This document shows, one piece after another, positions 1 through 5,439 of a DNA stretch of 6,608 nucleotides (position 1 is the first letter of the stretch; each line of letters begins with the position of its first letter). Below the pieces are notes generated by a model. The model saw nothing but the letters and a program-made list of their open reading frames with translations. It had not been told where the DNA came from and did no database searches. Position numbers and translations under genes: made by a program. The DNA lies in the NCBI GenBank assembly GCA_025455895.1, contig JALOLQ010000119.1, forward strand, positions 1 through 6,608, in the 5' to 3' direction. Source of the DNA: Solirubrobacteraceae bacterium (lineage in GTDB: Bacteria > Actinomycetota > Thermoleophilia > Solirubrobacterales > Solirubrobacteraceae).

Positions 1-306
1 CGGGACGGTCGCGTCGATCACGAGCGTGCCGGGCTGGAGCGCCTCGGCGATCGCCTTGTAGGTCGCGGCGGCGCCGGTGAACGGGACCGACATGACGACG
101 ACGGGCGCCGCGGCGGCGGCCTCGGCGTTCTCGAGCCCGCGCACGTCCGCCGAGGGGACCGCCGCGCGCACGCGCTCAGCCGCCTCCTGCGCCCGCGCGG
201 CGTCGCGCGAGCCGATGACGATGGGGACGCCGGCCGAGCACCAGCGGACGGCGAGGCCGTAGCCGAGGTCGCCGGTGGCGCCGAGGATCGCGACGGTGTG
301 GGTCAT
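1..306 (-). CDS. npdG: NADPH-dependent F420 reductase, N-terminal part (cut by window edge)
   Basis: The minus strand reads MTHTVAILGATGDLGYGLAV from an ATG at 306-304 and stays open to the window edge (102 codons seen). The Rossmann motif GATGDLGYGLA (residues 9-19) is followed by a basic segment, IGSRDAARA, that fits recognition of the NADP phosphate. Further on come VVVMSVPF and GTLVIDATVP, all as in the F420H2:NADP oxidoreductase family (NpdG/Fno). In that family the enzyme moves hydride between coenzyme F420 and NADP in the cytoplasm. The F420-binding C-terminal part lies outside the window. The start is supported by the immediate beta-strand and glycine-loop pattern and by a TAGACT box just upstream, which would give an almost leaderless mRNA. 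It is divergent from the EAL-DICT gene. A general NAD(P)-binding paralogue is possible, but the GDLGYGLA and DATVP signatures make NpdG likely. Confidence 0.88.
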   Translation of the reverse strand, partial: MTHTVAILGATGDLGYGLAVRWCSAGVPIVIGSRDAARAQEAAERVRAAVPSADVRGLENAEAAAAAPVVVMSVPFTGAAATYKAIAEALQPGTLVIDATVP

Positions 307-307
307 G

Positions 308-320
308 GGCGGCGAGTCTA
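308..320 (-). promoter_or_regulatory. Putative -10 box and start site of npdG
   Basis: On the minus strand TAGACT (320-315) matches the TANNNT -10 pattern. Transcription starting seven bases after its last T would begin at about 308, two bases before the ATG. No -35 box and no Shine-Dalgarno sequence is visible, which suits a (near-)leaderless transcript. This is inferred from sequence only. Confidence 0.4.
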
Positions 321-322
321 GT

Positions 323-346
323 TCCCGGCCGCGACCGGGGCCGGGA
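323..346. repeat. Inverted repeat, possible operator at the npdG promoter
   Basis: TCCCGGCC (323-330) and GGCCGGGA (339-346) are perfect 8-bp arms around an 8-bp spacer. They sit directly upstream of the npdG -10 box, at roughly -15 to -38 from the inferred start site, where a regulator could act. Because the arms are pure GC apart from one pair, chance is a real alternative. Confidence 0.35.
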
Positions 347-397
347 CGAGCCCGCGGGCGCCCGGTTCCTGCGACATCCGTCCAGCGCTGCCGCTTT

Positions 398-426
398 CCT
401 GGACGTTCGGCGGCCGAACCTCCAGG
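398..426. repeat. 29-bp interrupted palindrome between npdG and the EAL-DICT gene
   Basis: The arms are CCTGGA / TCCAGG (398-403, 421-426) and TTCGGC / GCCGAA (406-411, 413-418), centred on G412, with one 2-bp mismatch step between them. The inner half-site CGTTCGGCG (404-412) recurs at 456-464 and 1785-1793. The place, a divergent intergenic region, and the two-step symmetry suit an operator for a dimeric regulator, but no specific family is identifiable. Confidence 0.45.
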
Positions 427-455
427 CAGGGAGCAGGGGCCTCGGCGGCGAATCA

Positions 456-480
456 CGTTCGGCGATGCTCGCGCCGAACG
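456..480. promoter_or_regulatory. Perfect inverted repeat enclosing the EAL-DICT start codon
   Basis: CGTTCGGCG (456-464) and CGCCGAACG (472-480) are perfect 9-bp arms around a 7-base spacer, ATGCTCG, which contains the proposed ATG at 465. As DNA it could be an operator sharing half-sites with the palindrome at 398-426. As RNA it would be a strong hairpin presenting the start codon in its loop. If the gene instead starts at the ATG at 489, the hairpin lies in the leader. Confidence 0.45.
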
Positions 481-1769
481 AGAACACGATGCTCGTGACG
501 AGAGCAGGGACGATCACGCCACCGCGAGGGATCACGCGGTCCGAGCGCAACGAGCTGGCCGACATCCTCGCCGAGGGTGCGGTCCAGGCCGGCTTCCAGC
601 CGGTCGTCGAGCTGGCGACCGGTCGCGTCGTGGGCTGGGAGGCCCTGGCCCGCGGACCGCGCGGCTCCGCGCTCGAGCGTCCCGACCACCTGTTCGCCGC
701 GGCCCGCGCCGCCGGCCGGCTCGAGGAGCTCGACTGGCTCTGCCAGCGCAACGCGCTGCGGCGGGCGCTCGAGGCCGGCGTGCGCTCGCCCTGCATCCTG
801 TTCCTGAACATCGAGCCGGACACCTCCGGCTTCCTGCCGCTCGAGCTGCGCGACCTCTACGCGCGCGCCAGCGGGCAGATGACCGTCTGCGTGGAGGTCA
901 CCGAGCGCGCGCTCACGCAGCGGCCCGGCGCGCTGCTCGGGCACGTCGCCGACATGCGCGCGATGGGCGTCGCGGTCGCCCTCGACGACGTCGGGACGGA
1001 CGCGGACACGCTGGCGATGATGAGCCTGCTCGCGCCCGAGGTGATCAAGCTCGACCTCGCGCTCGTGCAGAACAGCCCGGACGCCGAGATCGCCGAGGTC
1101 GTGCACGCGGTCGCCGCGCAGGCCGAGCGCTCCGGGGCGACGATCCTCGTCGAGGGCGTCGAGACGCCCGAGCAGGCGCGCGCCGGCGATGCGCTCGGCG
1201 CCACGCTCGCCCAGGGCTGGCTCTACGGCCGCCGCGAGATCGCGATCGACCTGCCCGCACCGCCCGACGGGATGGTCGTCCAGCCCGGCCGCCACCGCGA
1301 CCCCCGCGACCTCGCGCCGTTCGAGCTCGTGGCCGGCGGCCGCCCGCCGCGCCCGGCGACCCAGCCGCTGCTGCTGGCGATGACCGAGCACCTCGAGGAT
1401 CAGGCCGGCGGCCTGGGCCGCACCGCCGTCCTCGTCGCCGCCTTCGACCGCGACCGGCGGTTCACCGACGCCCTGCGCGGGCGCTACGCGCGTCTCGGCG
1501 CCGACCTCGCCTTCTGCGCGGTGATGGGCCGCGACGTCCCCGCCGACGTCGCCCCCGGCGTGCACGGCGCCGCGCCCGGCAGCGGCGACCCGGTGCACGG
1601 GGAGTGGACGATCGCCGTCGTCGGCCCGCACTACGCCGCGGCGCTCGTCGCACACGAGCGCAGCATGCCCGGGCCGGACGGCGAGCCCGTCTACGACTAC
1701 GTGCTCACCTACGACCGCGGCGTGGCCACCGCGGTCGCCGCGTCGCTCACCGCCCGCGTCGCCGCCTGA
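465..1769 (+). CDS. EAL-domain (c-di-GMP phosphodiesterase-type) protein with C-terminal DICT domain
   Basis: Residues about 30-265 form an EAL domain and about 280-400 a DICT sensory domain (pattern APFELV..., LLLAMTEHLE, AVLVAAFDRDRRFTDALRGRYARL split over the region, then GEWTIAVVGPH). EAL enzymes hydrolyse cyclic di-GMP. The residues expected to bind metal and substrate are present: E59 of EAL, N115, E147, D174-D175, K195, E230, E233 and Q250. The usual DDFGTGYSSL loop is altered to DDVGTDADTL, so activity is likely but not certain. There is no membrane segment or signal peptide, which indicates a soluble cytoplasmic protein, with DICT perhaps sensing a signal or docking a partner. The start is ambiguous: ATG 465 lies inside a hairpin and ATG 489 is eight codons downstream. 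Neither has a clear Shine-Dalgarno sequence. It lies 45 bp before the dehydrogenase gene, on the same strand. Confidence 0.88.
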   Translation: MLAPNENTMLVTRAGTITPPRGITRSERNELADILAEGAVQAGFQPVVELATGRVVGWEALARGPRGSALERPDHLFAAARAAGRLEELDWLCQRNALRRALEAGVRSPCILFLNIEPDTSGFLPLELRDLYARASGQMTVCVEVTERALTQRPGALLGHVADMRAMGVAVALDDVGTDADTLAMMSLLAPEVIKLDLALVQNSPDAEIAEVVHAVAAQAERSGATILVEGVETPEQARAGDALGATLAQGWLYGRREIAIDLPAPPDGMVVQPGRHRDPRDLAPFELVAGGRPPRPATQPLLLAMTEHLEDQAGGLGRTAVLVAAFDRDRRFTDALRGRYARLGADLAFCAVMGRDVPADVAPGVHGAAPGSGDPVHGEWTIAVVGPHYAAALVAHERSMPGPDGEPVYDYVLTYDRGVATAVAASLTARVAA

Positions 1770-1772
1770 GCT

Positions 1773-1799
1773 AGGGTTCGCCGCCGTTCGGCGGACCCT
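1773..1799 (+). repeat. 10-bp stem hairpin between the EAL-DICT and dehydrogenase genes
   Basis: AGGGTTCGCC (1773-1782) pairs with GGCGGACCCT (1790-1799), with one G-U pair and a 7-base loop, starting four bases after the EAL-DICT stop codon. No U-tract follows, so a classical intrinsic terminator is doubtful. It could be a weak terminator, an RNA 3'-end stabiliser or a regulatory site. It contains a further CGTTCGGCG copy (1785-1793). TAGGGT (1772-1777) also fits a -10 pattern, so a promoter for the downstream gene may overlap. Confidence 0.5.
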
Positions 1800-1800
1800 C

Positions 1801-1807
1801 GGAAAGG
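1801..1807 (+). promoter_or_regulatory. Ribosome binding site of the dehydrogenase gene
   Basis: GGAAAGG lies seven bases upstream of the GTG at 1815. It is the clearest Shine-Dalgarno-like sequence on the plus strand and fixes the GTG start. Confidence 0.6.
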
Positions 1808-1814
1808 CGCGCAG

Positions 1815-2717
1815 GTGACGGAACTGAAGACGATCGGCGTCGTGGGCGCCGGGCTCATGGGCCACGGCATCGCCCAGGTGTCGGCCCAGGCGGGCTACGA
1901 GGTCGTGCTCGTGGACGCCGACGGGGCCGCGCTCGAGAAGGGCCTCGGCGTCGTCCGCGGCCAGGTCGAGAAGGCGGTCGCCAAGGAGAAGCTCGGCGCC
2001 GCCGACGGCGAGGCGATCCTCGCGCGCCTGACCGGCGCCACCGACGTCGCCGCGCTGGCCGGCTGCGACATGGTGATCGAGGCGATCGTCGAGAACCTCG
2101 AGGCGAAGAACGGCCTCTGGCGCACGCTCGACGAGGCCGTCCAGCCGTCGTGCATCTTCGCGACGAACACCTCGTCACTGGCCGTGATCGACCAGGCCGC
2201 CGTCACCTCGCGCCCGGACCGCTTCATCGGCCTGCACTTCTTCAACCCGGTCCAGGTGATGCGCCTGGTCGAGGTCGTGCGGACGATCGCCGCCTCCGAC
2301 GAGGCCGTGCGCGCCGGGATCGCCTACGGCGAGCGGATCGGCAAGACGGCGGTCGAGACGCGCGACCGCGCGGGCTTCCTCGTGAACCGGATCCTCGTGC
2401 CGTTCATGCTCGACGCGATCCGCGGCTTCGAGGAGGGCATCGGCTCGATCGAGGCGATCGACGCCGGGTTCCGCCTCGGCGCCGGCCACCCGATGGGCCC
2501 GCTGACCCTGAACGACTTCGTCGGCCTCGAGACGCTCTCGCGCGCCGCGGAGGGGATGTACGAGGAGTACCGCGACGCGCGGTTCGCCACCCCGCCGCTG
2601 CTGCGCAAGATGATCGCGGCGGGCTGGTACGGGAAGAAGACCGGGCTGGGCTTCTACGACTGGTCCGGGCCCGAGCCGGTCCCGAACCCGAAGATCGACC
2701 TGCTGCGCACGGTCTAG
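1815..2717 (+). CDS. hbd: 3-hydroxybutyryl-CoA / 3-hydroxyacyl-CoA dehydrogenase
   Basis: This 300-residue protein matches the stand-alone 3-hydroxyacyl-CoA dehydrogenase family in length and architecture. An N-terminal NAD-binding Rossmann domain (GAGLMGHGIA, residues 11-20; acidic D34 at the end of the second strand) is followed by a helical C-terminal dimerisation domain (from about 187, with GHPMGPLTLNDFVGLE at 224-239). The catalytic set expected from the family is present: S120 in NTSS, H141 in GLHFFNP, E153 and N191. It should catalyse NAD(P)-linked interconversion of 3-hydroxyacyl-CoA and 3-oxoacyl-CoA in fatty-acid beta-oxidation or butyrate/PHB-type metabolism. Chain-length preference cannot be read, so fadB2, paaH or mmgB-like naming is equally possible. 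GTG start with a good ribosome site. Its TAG shares the tetranucleotide CTAG with the stop of the convergent gene, leaving no intergenic space. Confidence 0.93.
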   Translation: MTELKTIGVVGAGLMGHGIAQVSAQAGYEVVLVDADGAALEKGLGVVRGQVEKAVAKEKLGAADGEAILARLTGATDVAALAGCDMVIEAIVENLEAKNGLWRTLDEAVQPSCIFATNTSSLAVIDQAAVTSRPDRFIGLHFFNPVQVMRLVEVVRTIAASDEAVRAGIAYGERIGKTAVETRDRAGFLVNRILVPFMLDAIRGFEEGIGSIEAIDAGFRLGAGHPMGPLTLNDFVGLETLSRAAEGMYEEYRDARFATPPLLRKMIAAGWYGKKTGLGFYDWSGPEPVPNPKIDLLRTV

Positions 2718-3007
2718 GACGTGCCGCTCTGCAGCGGGGCGCCGCCCTGCTGCTGGGGCTGCTGGTAGCCCTGGCCGTCGTCGTAGGTCTGGCCGCCGTC
2801 GTCGCGCCAGCCCCGGTCGTCGGTCTGCGGAGCCTCGACCCGGGTCGCCGGTGGGCGGCCGTCGCGGGCGCCGTCACGGCCCAGGGCCGGGTCGTCGCCG
2901 AGCCCCATTCGGACGGCGAGCAGGGCAACGACGACGAGGAAGAGCGCGCCGGCCGTTCCGAGGGCGGCGACGACGCTGCGGCGGGAGGAGAGGAGGCGAT
3001 CGAGCAT
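2714..3007 (-). CDS. Small membrane-anchored protein ending in QSGTS (protein A of the cluster)
   Basis: No named family recognised. The 97 residues comprise a short basic N-terminus (MLDRLLSSRR), one membrane helix (about 12-32), a juxtamembrane GLGDDPALG (35-43), and a polar Asp/Gln/Gly-rich tail ending PLQSGTS (91-97). By the positive-inside rule the tail should face outward. The third codon position is almost always G or C, supporting real coding. The same plan of helix, G-x-DP box and S/T-G/A-T-S terminus recurs in the genes at 3094-3432 and 5050-5439, so these look like diverged paralogues. It is last in the minus-strand cluster, but unlike the upstream genes is separated from its neighbour by 86 bp carrying repeats, so it may have separate control. 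The tail may be an ApbE substrate or a protein-interaction tag; this is inference. Confidence 0.75.
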   Translation of the reverse strand: MLDRLLSSRRSVVAALGTAGALFLVVVALLAVRMGLGDDPALGRDGARDGRPPATRVEAPQTDDRGWRDDGGQTYDDGQGYQQPQQQGGAPLQSGTS

Positions 3008-3010
3008 GGC

Positions 3011-3034
3011 CTCAGGGTGGCCGCGGTCCCTGAG
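3011..3034. repeat. Inverted repeat upstream of protein A gene
   Basis: CTCAGGG (3011-3017) and CCCTGAG (3028-3034) are perfect 7-bp arms around a 10-bp spacer, directly in front of the minus-strand ATG at 3007. In the mRNA this would be a leader hairpin overlapping the ribosome-binding region. In DNA it could be an operator. It overlaps the direct repeats at 3030-3047. Confidence 0.4.
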
Positions 3035-3047
3035 AGGGGTCTGAGAG
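3030..3047 (-). promoter_or_regulatory. Direct repeat CTCTCAG with 11-bp period, possible response-regulator box
   Basis: On the minus strand CTCTCAG occurs at 3047-3041 and again at 3036-3030, separated by ACCC. Two 7-mers with a 4-bp spacer give an 11-bp period, the geometry of PhoB/OmpR-type boxes. The OmpR-family regulator encoded at 5888-6604 is a natural candidate to bind here. Binding is not shown. Confidence 0.4.
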
Positions 3048-3093
3048 CCTCGCGCGCCAAGCAGGCGCGGACGACAGGCCGCCGGCGGCCGCG

Positions 3094-3432
3094 CTACGAC
3101 GTCCCGGAGCGCAGCGCCGGCGCGGACTCCTGACCGCTCTCCTCGTCGTCCTCGTCACCGGCGAGGGCGCTGAGCACCGTGCTCACGACCACGTCGCCGA
3201 TCGATGCCTCGGCCTCGGGGACGGCCGCGGTCTGCGTCGGCTCGCCGGCGCCGCGGGCCGCGCCGTCGCGGACGGCGGGATCGCGCCCGAGCGCGAGCTG
3301 CGCGGCGAGCAGCACGAGCAGTGCGGCGAACAGCGCCGCGCTCGCGGCGAGCGTGCGGCGCAGGAGGCGCAGTCGCTCGGCGGTCCGCGGGCGCATGACG
3401 GGCCGGCTGGAGCCGAAGACGCCGGGGGTCAT
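3094..3432 (-). CDS. Small membrane-anchored protein ending in RSGTS (protein B of the cluster)
   Basis: No named family recognised. The 112 residues have an Arg-rich N-terminus (about 1-26), one membrane helix (about 28-47), a juxtamembrane LGRDPAV (48-54), a tail with a short hydrophobic stretch (about 79-91), an acidic run DEDDEE (93-98) and the terminus PALRSGTS (105-112). The helix, the G-x-DP box and the terminal motif align with proteins A and C. The ATG (3432-3430) overlaps the stop of the upstream ferric-reductase-like gene as ATGA. GAGG at 3443-3440, seven bases before the ATG, is a suitable ribosome site, so translation is probably coupled. An internal Met at residue 13 is an alternative start. 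It probably works with the ApbE and haem proteins of the same operon; the role is unknown. Confidence 0.8.
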   Translation of the reverse strand: MTPGVFGSSRPVMRPRTAERLRLLRRTLAASAALFAALLVLLAAQLALGRDPAVRDGAARGAGEPTQTAAVPEAEASIGDVVVSTVLSALAGDEDDEESGQESAPALRSGTS

Positions 3433-4019
3433 CGGGCGGCCTCGCCGCGCACGGCGCGGGCCGCGACCGGCCGGCGCGGCTCGTCGGCCGGCAGGATCCG
3501 GCGCAGGAACAGGAACACGATCGGCACGCCGGTGAGCAGCAGGATCGCCTGCATCCAGACCTGGGTCGCGTCGGTGCCGCCGCCGATCACGTGGATCACG
3601 GCCAGCGCCCAGACGGCGATCGTCGCGCGGTGCAGCGAGCGCCAGCGCTTCGCGCCGATGTGCCGGCGCAGGTAGAAGCTCAGGCCGAGCAGCGCGGCGA
3701 GCCAGCCGCCGATGATGCCGAGGCCGGTGAAGACCGGCCGGTAGTCCATCGTGAACGGGATCGCGATCTGGCTCAGCGTCGGGTTCAGCCAGGCGTCGCC
3801 CAGCAGCGTCACGCCGTGGACGGCGATCGCCACGAGCCCGGCGAGCGCCGTCGACTCGTGCACCGCGAGCAGACGCTTCTTCGCGCCCGGCCGCTTCGGC
3901 AGGCCGTTGGCCATCATCAGGCCGACGATCACGCTGATCGAGACGGCGAGCAGCGCGACGACGCCCGCCGAGCGGGACGCCAGCCACCAGCCGTAGTCGA
4001 GGGGGTTCGGGCCGGTCAT
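3429..4019 (-). CDS. Ferric-reductase-like transmembrane haem protein (YedZ/MsrQ-type core)
   Basis: A 196-residue integral membrane protein with about five helices (roughly 14-36, 52-75, 97-117, 130-147, 154-174). Histidines are placed as in the ferric reductase/NOX/YedZ domain: H54 and H68 in one helix, H130 and H143 in another, 14 and 13 residues apart. That spacing fits two b-type haems bridging the helices across the membrane. There is no C-terminal FAD/NAD(P)H domain, so it should take electrons from quinol or a separate flavoprotein and pass them to an outside partner, as MsrQ does for MsrP. No MsrP gene is seen here; the neighbours are ApbE and small tailed proteins, which are the likely partners (inference). 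The ATG overlaps the ApbE stop (ATGA), and AGGAG at 4030-4026 is a good ribosome site. A cytochrome b561-like role is an alternative. Confidence 0.85.
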   Translation of the reverse strand: MTGPNPLDYGWWLASRSAGVVALLAVSISVIVGLMMANGLPKRPGAKKRLLAVHESTALAGLVAIAVHGVTLLGDAWLNPTLSQIAIPFTMDYRPVFTGLGIIGGWLAALLGLSFYLRRHIGAKRWRSLHRATIAVWALAVIHVIGGGTDATQVWMQAILLLTGVPIVFLFLRRILPADEPRRPVAARAVRGEAAR

Positions 4020-5053
4020 GCGGCGCTCCTGGTCGAGGCGGGGAGGGGCAGGCGGATGCGCACGCGCGGCGCGGGCTCGAGGCGGCCGACGCGCTCGGGG
4101 GTGCCGTCGTCGTGCACGGCGATGCCGCCGTGGCGCGCGAGCAGCGTGCGCGCGCGGCCGGGGCCGCTGAGCAGCGCGGCCTTGGCGAGCGCCTCGGCCT
4201 GGACGGCGGTCGGGGCGAGGGCGGTCACGGCCACGAGGCCGGTGAAGGCGGGCTCGCCGGTCGCGGGGTCGAGCAGGTGGTGGGCGATGTCGCCGTTCGC
4301 GGCGCGCCAGATCCGTGAGCGCAGCCCGGAGGTGGCGATGGCGCCGGTGCGCACGCGCACGCGGTCGAGCGTCTCGCCGGTGAAGGGGTGCTCGACCTCG
4401 ACGTCGCGGACGAGGCCGGCCGTGCCGCCGACGCGCAGGTCACCGCCGCAGTCCACGGCCCACGCGTCGTAGCCGTCGAGCAGCTCGGCGGCGAGGTCGG
4501 CGGCGTGGCCCTTGCCGGTGCCGCCGGTGTCCAGGCGCAGCCCCGGCGGGCGGGTGATGGTGCCGGCCGCAGCGTCGACGGCGATCTCGCGCCACCGCGC
4601 GGCGGGGTCGGGACCGGCGGGCCGGCGCTCGGTCCCGGCGGCGGCGAGGGCCTCGGCGAGCGGCACGCGGCGCGCGCGGTCCCACGACTCGCGGTAGCCG
4701 GCGGCCTCGAGCGCGGGCAGCAGCGTCGGGTCGACCAGGCCGCCGGTGCGCTCGGCCGCCTCGAGCGCCGCGCGCACGGCGTCGCGCAGCAGCGGGGAGG
4801 CGGGCACGGTCGCGCGCGGGTCGGCGTTGAGGCGCGCGAGGTCGGAGCCCGGGCGAAAGCGCGAGAGCCGCGCCTCGTAGTCCTCGAGCAGCGCGACGAC
4901 GCGCTCGTCGGTCTCCGCGGGAGCGGGCACGCCGGGACGCGCCGGCGTGCCGATGACCAGGCGCAGGTGCGTGCCCATGAGCGAGAAGCGGTGGTCGACC
5001 GGGACCATCCCGGGCAGGGTCGCGTCGGTCTCTGAGCGGCTCGTGAGAGTCAT
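4016..5053 (-). CDS. apbE: FAD:protein FMN transferase, ApbE family
   Basis: The 345 residues span a full ApbE domain. The family transfers FMN from FAD onto a Ser/Thr in target motifs of the type Dxx[ST]GA[TS]. Family signatures in order: FSLMGTHLRL (23-32), LSRFRPGSDLARLN (63-76), GGLVDPTLLPALEAAGY (104-120), the FAD-binding LDTGGTGKGHAAD (174-186), DCGGDLRVGG (201-210), ATSGL (240-244) and HHLLDPATGEP (258-268). The usual metal-binding ADALST-type segment reads AEALAK (286-291), with Glu for Asp and Lys for Thr, which marks a divergent subfamily. No signal peptide or lipobox is visible, unlike many exported ApbE proteins, so a cytoplasmic location is likely. The ATG (5053) overlaps the upstream stop as ATGA and lacks its own Shine-Dalgarno sequence, suggesting coupled translation. 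Met16 is an alternative start. Confidence 0.93.
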   Translation of the reverse strand: MTLTSRSETDATLPGMVPVDHRFSLMGTHLRLVIGTPARPGVPAPAETDERVVALLEDYEARLSRFRPGSDLARLNADPRATVPASPLLRDAVRAALEAAERTGGLVDPTLLPALEAAGYRESWDRARRVPLAEALAAAGTERRPAGPDPAARWREIAVDAAAGTITRPPGLRLDTGGTGKGHAADLAAELLDGYDAWAVDCGGDLRVGGTAGLVRDVEVEHPFTGETLDRVRVRTGAIATSGLRSRIWRAANGDIAHHLLDPATGEPAFTGLVAVTALAPTAVQAEALAKAALLSGPGRARTLLARHGGIAVHDDGTPERVGRLEPAPRVRIRLPLPASTRSAA

Positions 5054-5439
5054 GACGTGGCGGTTCGGACCGGGGCGGGAGCAGGGGCCGGAGCGGAAGC
5101 CGCGGTGACCACCGGGGTGCTGCTCCGGACCGGCGCGTTCGCCGGGGCGGGGGCCGGCGCGGCCGTTGCGCTGCCCGAGCCCGCCGACGCGGCTCTGATC
5201 ACGGTCACGTGCCGGGTGACGACCACCTTGCGCACGAGCACGCGGCGAGCCGGCTGCGCCTGTGCGACCTGCGCCGGGTTGGCGGCACCGAGCGACGGGT
5301 CCTGACCCTGGGCGACGCGCACCCCGAGGAACCCCGTCACGAGCAGGAAGAGCGCCGCGCACGTCGCGTAGACGGCGAGGGCCGAGCGGCCGGCCGCCCG
5401 CGCGGGACGGCGGCGGGGGGTCGGGCGCGGATCAGTCAT
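5050..5439 (-). CDS. Membrane-anchored Pro/Ala-rich protein ending in RTATS (protein C of the cluster)
   Basis: No named family recognised. The 129 residues have an Arg/Pro-rich cytoplasmic N-terminus (1-19), one membrane helix (about 21-40), a juxtamembrane AQGQDPSL (43-50), a short basic beta-like stretch RVLVRKVVVTRHVTVIR (66-82), then a Pro/Ala-rich linker. The motif PVRSSTP lies in the linker (103-109) and PVRTATS forms the C-terminus (123-129). The beta-like stretch resembles IRTVVVRRTVREV in the gene upstream. The ATG lies within the 3' end of that gene when read through its frame break (8-bp overlap), with GAGG eight bases upstream. The stop overlaps the apbE start. It is probably an outward-facing partner or substrate of ApbE and the haem protein. 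That is inferred from context and motif sharing. Confidence 0.8.
   Translation of the reverse strand: MTDPRPTPRRRPARAAGRSALAVYATCAALFLLVTGFLGVRVAQGQDPSLGAANPAQVAQAQPARRVLVRKVVVTRHVTVIRAASAGSGSATAAPAPAPANAPVRSSTPVVTAASAPAPAPAPVRTATS

Noticed and set aside
275..1774. 499-codon plus-strand open frame overlapping the EAL-DICT gene
   Set aside because: It is extremely Arg/Ala/Gly-rich, typical of a shifted frame in GC-rich DNA; the adjacent frame carries the EAL and DICT motifs.
1773..1799. Classical Rho-independent terminator after the EAL-DICT gene
   Set aside because: The stem is good but is followed by CGGAAAGG rather than a T-run, so I list it only as a hairpin.
453..1865. Long open frame on the minus strand across the EAL-DICT gene
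   Set aside because: It is antisense to a well-recognised protein, has no domain pattern, and its composition follows from the opposite strand's high-GC codon bias.
2717..3117. C-terminal SGTS as a sortase or rhombosortase signal, or as a PDZ ligand
   Set aside because: No membrane helix or basic cluster follows the motif, and PDZ ligands normally end in a hydrophobic residue.
2150..3133. 327-codon plus-strand open frame over the end of hbd and the protein A gene
   Set aside because: It is a shifted-frame shadow of hbd that continues antisense to the small membrane protein; no recognisable motif.
3433..3987. Upstream extension of the protein B frame to 3987
   Set aside because: It is a shifted-frame shadow of the ferric-reductase-like gene; the ATGA overlap at 3432-3429 sets the start.
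5060..5170. Tandem repeat in the GC-rich stretch of protein C
   Set aside because: The repetition reflects Ala-Pro codons in a linker; there is no fixed-length DNA unit.
5054..5362. N-terminal extension of apbE to an upstream ATG
   Set aside because: The extension is Arg/Gly/Pro-rich without ApbE features and lies over protein C in another frame; the ATGA overlap at 5053-5050 gives a better start.
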